Source: JBDKGH01 sp039798265
GTDB lineage: Bacteria; Bacteroidota; Bacteroidia; Flavobacteriales_D; Sanyastnellaceae
Length of the DNA: 64,000 nucleotides
Assembly (NCBI GenBank): GCA_039798265.1
Contig: JBDKGH010000027.1
Span: forward strand, 1-64,000
Direction: 5' to 3'
The position numbers were made by a program, and so were the translations under genes. Below, one piece after another: positions 61,108-64,000 of this stretch. How positions within the stretch are numbered: the first letter of the stretch is position 1; every line of letters begins with the position of its first letter. The notes beneath the pieces are model-generated. The model had not been told where the DNA came from and did no database searches. It saw only the letters and a program-made list of their open reading frames with translations.

Positions 61108-63279
61108 ATGAAAACGCGGCTACTACTACCCATATTGGCATTGTGCTCATGTGGACTCACTTCTTGTTCATCAAATGAAACTTCTCAAAAAAGTATGACA
61201 TCAAATCCTCCTATAGCGAAAAAAGAACCACATGAAATAACCATGCACGGTGATACCCGCATTGATAATTATTATTGGATGCGGCTGAGCGATGAGCAAA
61301 AAAATGCTGAGCATCCCGATGCACAAACCATAGCAGTTACCGATTATTTGAAGGCCGAGAATGCCTACACAAAATCGGTGTTGGCTCATACCGAAGCCTT
61401 TCAAGCCAAGTTGTTTGAAGAGATGAAGGGTAGGATAAAAGAAACGGATCAAAGTGTGCCTGTAAAGGACAATGGATATTGGTATTATACTCGTTTTGAG
61501 CAAGGACAAGACTATGCTTACTACTGCCGGAAAAAGGAAAGTTTAGAAACGGGTAAAGAAGAAATGCTGGTAGATGGTCCTGCCATGGCAAAGGGTAAAA
61601 ACTATTGGGCCTTGGGTGGATATACCGTGAGTGAAGACAACACCAAAATGGTGTTTGGTGTGGATGAGGTAAGCCGACGCATTTATACCTTGTTCATCAA
61701 GGATTTGATAACGGGTGAAGTAATGGCGGAGAAGCTAGAAGGCACTTCGGGCGGTGCTACTTGGGCTTCGGATAACAAAACTATCTTTTATGTAAAAAAG
61801 GATCCCAACACCCTTCGCGACAATCAAGTGTGGCGTCATACCATTGGCACTGATCAGTCAAAAGATGTGTTGGTGTTTGAAGAACGCGACGAAGAGTTTT
61901 CGTGCTTTGTTTACAAAACCAAAAGCCGCAAATTTTTGGTAATTGGAAGCAATCAAACCTTGAGTAATGAGTACCGTGTTTTAGAGGCCAATCAACCAGA
62001 AGGCAACTTCCGCATCATTCAACCACGTGAGCGTAATTTGGAATACAGTATCGATCATTATGGCGATCGGTTTTACATAGTAACCAATTACAATGCAAAA
62101 AATTTCCGCCTCATGGATTGTCCGTTGAACGCTACTTCTAAAGAAAATTGGAAAGAAGTGATCGCACACCGGGATGATGTATTGTTGGAAGGTATAGAAA
62201 TATTCAAAGACTACTTGGTAGTAGATGAGCGTAAAAACGGCTTGACCCAATTGCGCATTATGCGTTGGGATAAAAAGGGAGAGTATTACATGGAATTTCA
62301 GGATCCTGCTTATGCTGCTGGCGTAGGCGCAAATCCTGACTTCAACACAGAGATACTCCGTTATGGATATTCCTCATTGACTACACCTTCGAGTACCTAT
62401 GACTTTAATATGGTAACGAAGGAACGTCGCTTGTTGAAACAACAGGAAATAGTGGGCGGTTATGATGCGAATAACTACACCAGTGAACGTTTGTATGCGA
62501 CAGCCGCAGATGGAACAAAAGTTCCTATTTCATTGGTGTATAAAAAAGGATTTAACCGCAATGGAAAAGCCCCATTGTTGCTTTACGCTTACGGTAGCTA
62601 TGGCTACAGCATCGATGCAACCTTTAGCTCTAGTCGCCTATCGCTTCTAGATAGAGGATTTGTATTTGCCATAGCACACATTCGCGGCGGTCAAGAGATG
62701 GGTCGCCAATGGTACGAAGACGGAAAATTGTTGAAGAAGAAAAATACGTTTTCTGATTTTATTGATTGTGCCAAGCACCTGTGCAATGAAAAGTACACCT
62801 CTCCAGAGTCTATTTTCGCCATGGGTGGAAGTGCTGGAGGCTTGTTAATGGGCGCTATCGCCAACATGGCCCCACAACAGTTTAAGGGTATTGTTTCAGC
62901 GGTTCCGTTCGTGGATGTAGTAACCACTATGCTCGATGAAACTATTCCTTTGACCACCTTCGAGTTCGATGAGTGGGGTAATCCAAAAGACAGCACATAC
63001 TATCAGTACATGAAGAGTTATTCGCCTTATGATAACATTGAGGCGAAGGATTATCCGAACATCTTAGTGACTACCGGTTATTGGGACAGTCAAGTGCAGT
63101 ATTGGGAGCCGGCCAAGTATATTGCGAAAATGCGTGATATGAAGACGGACAAGAATTTACTTCTATTCTGGGTAAACATGGATGCGGGTCATGGAGGTAA
63201 ATCAGGGCGCTTCGAATCATTGAAGGAAGTGGCCTTAGAGTATGCCTTTATGATGGATTTGGTGGGGATCCGGGAATAA
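61108..63279 (+). CDS. Exported S9A oligopeptidase (oligopeptidase B-like) lipoprotein
   Basis: 723 residues. Lipoprotein signal with lipobox LTSC, then a seven-bladed propeller cap (about 75-430) and the alpha/beta-hydrolase domain with the triad Ser575 (GGSAGG), Asp660 (YWDSQVQYWEP) and His695 (DAGHGGKSG). RGGQEMGRQWYEDGK before it is typical of oligopeptidase B, which cuts after Arg/Lys in short peptides. Most oligopeptidase B enzymes are cytoplasmic; this one is predicted to be lipid-anchored outside the cytoplasm. TACATTCG at 61078-61085 is a possible -7 box. It ends at a strong hairpin. Confidence 0.92.
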   Translation: MKTRLLLPILALCSCGLTSCSSNETSQKSMTSNPPIAKKEPHEITMHGDTRIDNYYWMRLSDEQKNAEHPDAQTIAVTDYLKAENAYTKSVLAHTEAFQAKLFEEMKGRIKETDQSVPVKDNGYWYYTRFEQGQDYAYYCRKKESLETGKEEMLVDGPAMAKGKNYWALGGYTVSEDNTKMVFGVDEVSRRIYTLFIKDLITGEVMAEKLEGTSGGATWASDNKTIFYVKKDPNTLRDNQVWRHTIGTDQSKDVLVFEERDEEFSCFVYKTKSRKFLVIGSNQTLSNEYRVLEANQPEGNFRIIQPRERNLEYSIDHYGDRFYIVTNYNAKNFRLMDCPLNATSKENWKEVIAHRDDVLLEGIEIFKDYLVVDERKNGLTQLRIMRWDKKGEYYMEFQDPAYAAGVGANPDFNTEILRYGYSSLTTPSSTYDFNMVTKERRLLKQQEIVGGYDANNYTSERLYATAADGTKVPISLVYKKGFNRNGKAPLLLYAYGSYGYSIDATFSSSRLSLLDRGFVFAIAHIRGGQEMGRQWYEDGKLLKKKNTFSDFIDCAKHLCNEKYTSPESIFAMGGSAGGLLMGAIANMAPQQFKGIVSAVPFVDVVTTMLDETIPLTTFEFDEWGNPKDSTYYQYMKSYSPYDNIEAKDYPNILVTTGYWDSQVQYWEPAKYIAKMRDMKTDKNLLLFWVNMDAGHGGKSGRFESLKEVALEYAFMMDLVGIRE

Positions 63280-63296
63280 GAGAAAAGAGATAGATG

Positions 63297-63333
63297 AAAA
63301 GGGATGTTTCGTGAAAGAGACATCCCTTTTTTT
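63297..63333 (+). terminator. Intrinsic terminator of the oligopeptidase gene
   Basis: Stem GGGATGT / ACATCCC extended by TTC/GAG with one wobble, loop GTGAAA, A4 before and T7 after. 18 bases after the stop codon. Confidence 0.93.
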
Positions 63334-63380
63334 GTTATGTGATTTTATTCGGTATCGTCATATATGCTATCAAATGGAAC

Positions 63381-63427
63381 AGACCTTATAGGTCTAAGAC
63401 CTATAAGGTCTTTACCTAATTTTTTTT
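63381..63427 (+). repeat. Palindromic terminator-like repeat, copy 2
   Basis: Perfect inverted repeat GACCTTATAGGTCT (63382-63395) / AGACCTATAAGGTC (63397-63410) with a one-base loop, then TTTACCTAA and a run of eight T. It matches the repeat at 24525-24587 in opposite orientation but lacks one half-site. Like that copy, it lies downstream of a gene with the T-run on the far side, here after the oligopeptidase terminator. Confidence 0.88.
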
Positions 63428-63513
63428 GACAAATGCAAATTTTTCTTATTCAGCCACTCATCTACTTTTTCAATGCTTTATGCATTCCCTTTTGAATAAG
63501 GTGCACATATATG

Positions 63514-63555
63514 AAAAAAGGGCCCTCTCGGCAAAGCAAAGAGGACCCCTTTTTT
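63514..63555. terminator. Bidirectional terminator before the right-edge gene
   Basis: Stem with A6GGG / CCC-T6 outer pairs and CCTCT / AGAGG inner pairs, one internal mismatch, about 11-base loop. A-run on the left and T-run on the right allow use from both strands; it follows the minus-strand T9SS gene by 29 bases. Confidence 0.85.
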
Positions 63556-63583
63556 CAAATCGAAGAGAGAGTTTCGTGGATGA

Positions 63584-64000
63584 TTATTTTTGGAATTTAC
63601 CAGTTAGTAGTACTTCGGTCTCATTCCAGATCCTAAAGGTGTAACTTCCTACAGCGAGGTTCGATATATTCATGTGAACCAACTGTGAGCTATTTCCTTT
63701 TTCTTGCATAACACGTTGTCCTACGGCGTTGTACAAATCAATGGTGTACTTGGCGGCTGAAGCTTCGTGGAAAGAGAACCAAATACCATCCGCATTTTGT
63801 AACCAAGTTACCGCATCTGGATTGTTCGTTTCATCTACTCCAACTGTGGATGATGCGTTTAGTGTAATTGTTCCTAAGCTAGCGCAATTGCTGTTAGAGG
63901 CGGTTACTTCCACTACATATTCACCTTCCGAACTGATCGGTAGATTGATGTGTTCACCTTCTCCAAACTCAGTTCCATTTACCATCCAATAATATCCATC
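63584..64000 (-). CDS. T9SS type A sorting-domain protein (5' partial, right edge)
   Basis: At least 139 codons; the frame is open to the window edge, so only the C-terminus is visible. An Ig/PKD-like segment (MVNGTEFGEGEHINLP, GEYVVEVTASNSNC) is followed by a type A sorting domain (KYTIDLYNAVGQRVMQE, NISNLAVGSYTFRI, LTGKFQK). The protein is exported by the T9SS and usually cut and attached at the surface. Nothing can be said about its main domain. Confidence 0.85.
   Translation of the reverse strand, partial: DGYYWMVNGTEFGEGEHINLPISSEGEYVVEVTASNSNCASLGTITLNASSTVGVDETNNPDAVTWLQNADGIWFSFHEASAAKYTIDLYNAVGQRVMQEKGNSSQLVHMNISNLAVGSYTFRIWNETEVLLTGKFQK

Overview
The window looks like a chromosomal segment of a Bacteroidota bacterium, probably close to Flavobacteriales (the order is a weak inference). 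The evidence is four type IX secretion system (T9SS) cargo genes with type A or type B C-terminal sorting domains, a PorP/SprF-family protein, a PorE-like OmpA protein, a TonB-dependent receptor, a MurF-alanine racemase fusion, the Bacteroidota families DUF3098 and DUF2795, and TAnnTTTG-type -7 boxes in front of many genes. I see no phage, transposase, CRISPR array or plasmid gene. Most of the window is core chromosome.

Layout. 1-15700 (+): a giant, left-truncated repeat adhesin (at least 4185 codons, 41 repeats of about 89 residues, type B sorting domain), followed closely by a PorP/SprF protein and a PorE-like OmpA protein, ending at a bidirectional terminator. 15771-19784 (-): rRNA cytosine methyltransferase and an AsmA-like protein. 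19950-20729 (+): an exported lipoprotein superoxide dismutase. 20745-25049 (-): LolC/E-like permease, SAM methyltransferase, rbfA, aspartate kinase and a GNAT acetyltransferase whose 3' end lies in a palindromic repeat. 25103-32084 (+): cobalamin adenosyltransferase, DUF2795 protein, dCMP deaminase, S41 protease, rnpA, second S41 protease and O-antigen ligase-like protein. 32020-37093 (-): GT9 and GT2 glycosyltransferases, uppP, DUF3098, DinB-like protein, DUF6629-like protein, SHOCT protein and BON protein. 37285-38888 (+): two-gene ABC transporter. 39097-51321 (-): tRNA-Leu(CAA), a secreted unknown, rseP, ribE, a type B T9SS protein, an S8 protease, murF-alr and thymidine kinase. 51431-63279 (+): yebC, a Fic protein, a lipoprotein with a DUF2490 protein, purH, a TonB-dependent receptor, kdsB, an HU/SPOR protein, a HAD hydrolase and an exported oligopeptidase B. 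The right edge holds the C-terminus of another T9SS type A protein (-).

The genes form a cell-envelope theme: surface adhesion and T9SS cargo, LPS and peptidoglycan precursor steps (kdsB, GT9, GT2, O-antigen ligase, uppP, murF-alr), envelope proteases (two S41, RseP, S8, S9) and outer-membrane transport, mixed with nucleotide, RNA and cofactor housekeeping genes.

I did not find a clearly new multi-gene system. The observations I would follow first are the Fic gene with a perfect 22-bp palindrome between its -7 box and start codon; a palindromic, terminator-like repeat present twice, one copy of which supplies the stop codon of an acetyltransferase; the 41-repeat adhesin with a paired cysteine in every repeat; and an S8 protease whose catalytic aspartate appears to be glutamate. 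Where the longest open frame begins upstream of the likely start I moved the start and say why.
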